From Accumulibacter sp. (GTDB lineage Bacteria; Pseudomonadota; Gammaproteobacteria; Burkholderiales; Rhodocyclaceae): a DNA stretch of 5,250 nt. The number at the start of each line of letters is the position of its first letter. Within the stretch, counting starts at the first letter, position 1. Positions 5,056-5,250 of the stretch are shown here, piece by piece. Under the pieces are notes generated by a model, which was not told where the DNA came from, made no database searches, and saw only the letters and a list, made by a program, of their open reading frames with translations. The position numbers and the translations under genes were made by a program. The stretch is from NCBI GenBank assembly GCA_031274075.1, contig JAISQQ010000088.1, forward strand, positions 1-5,250. Direction: 5' to 3'.

Positions 5056-5250
5056 AAGCCGAAATATCCGGCACGAGCATTTTTTCGAGCTGGTAAATCT
5101 TGTCCTTGAGCGCGAGCTTGCGCTTTTTTAGCCGCTGGATCAGCAACTGGTCCTGATTGGGCAGCGGCGTGGCGGCGAGGTGTTCGACGATAAGATTGAG
5201 GTCGCGGTGCTCCACCTGAAGCTCGTTCAAGGTGGCGCGGGCAGTAGCTA
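5054..5250 (-). CDS. DUF465 (YdcH-like) small protein, N-terminus cut by window edge
   Basis: An open frame reads leftwards from the right edge to TAA at 5056-5054, giving 64 residues with no start codon in view at the edge. The sequence carries the DUF465/YdcH pattern: LNELQVEHRDLNLIVEHL, a short loop ATPLPNQDQ, then LLIQRLKKRKLALKDKIYQL and a tail ending MLVPDISA. The family consists of small cytoplasmic proteins of about 70 residues that fold as a helical hairpin or coiled coil; their function is unknown. The basic RLKKRKLALKDKI stretch is the most conserved part. From the family length, only about 5-10 residues should be missing. The gene is convergent with pit, and a perfect hairpin overlaps its stop codon. 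Confidence 0.85.
   Translation of the reverse strand, partial: ATARATLNELQVEHRDLNLIVEHLAATPLPNQDQLLIQRLKKRKLALKDKIYQLEKMLVPDISA

Noticed and set aside
3420..5057. Long plus-strand frame (about 545 codons) across the DUF47 and pit genes, and a minus-strand frame at 3055-4068
   Set aside because: Both overlap two well-supported genes, are R/H/D-rich without domains, and run into repeat DNA.

Overview
The window looks like chromosomal DNA of a GC-rich proteobacterium, most likely a betaproteobacterium of the Rhodocyclales/Nitrosomonadales type. This is inferred from the gene mix (creD, an HDOD protein, a DUF47-Pit phosphate pair, a DUF465/YdcH protein) and from intergenic spaces full of short hairpin and heptamer repeats. 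The taxonomic call is inference. No plasmid, phage or transposase gene is visible.

Layout: (1) 1-215, minus, the first part of an unrecognised membrane protein that runs off the left edge. (2) 409-1809, minus, creD, an inner-membrane cell-envelope protein. (3) 1810-2135, a divergent promoter region with a perfect cre-tag-like direct repeat on the creD side, a large inverted heptamer-repeat element in the middle, and an extended -10 box for the next gene. (4) 2136-3008, plus, an HDOD-domain protein. (5) 3009-3279, a second repeat-filled space ending in a TATAAT box. (6) 3280-3918 and 3931-4938, plus, a two-gene operon: a DUF47/PhoU-like accessory protein and a PiT-family phosphate transporter. 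(7) 4939-5053, a repeat element and a perfect hairpin between convergent genes. (8) 5054-5250, minus, a DUF465 (YdcH-like) protein cut by the right edge.

The genes belong to known families. The only functional pair is the phosphate uptake operon; the other genes seem to be separate transcription units.

The unusual part is the intergenic DNA. Every space longer than 12 bp carries an element built from three parts: a left array of heptamers of the form RNRNCAG, a short GC-rich hairpin core (TTACCGGGCGCTTCGCGCCC plus GCAA and its variants), and a right array of the complementary heptamers CTGNYNY. The heptamer sequence differs from element to element, but in the better-preserved elements the two arms still match each other. 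The core occurs in both orientations. Two of the elements also hold a REP-like hairpin with a GTAG or ATAG lead. One array supplies the last codons and the stop of creD. I know of no name for this composite element and treat it as the main candidate for something undescribed.
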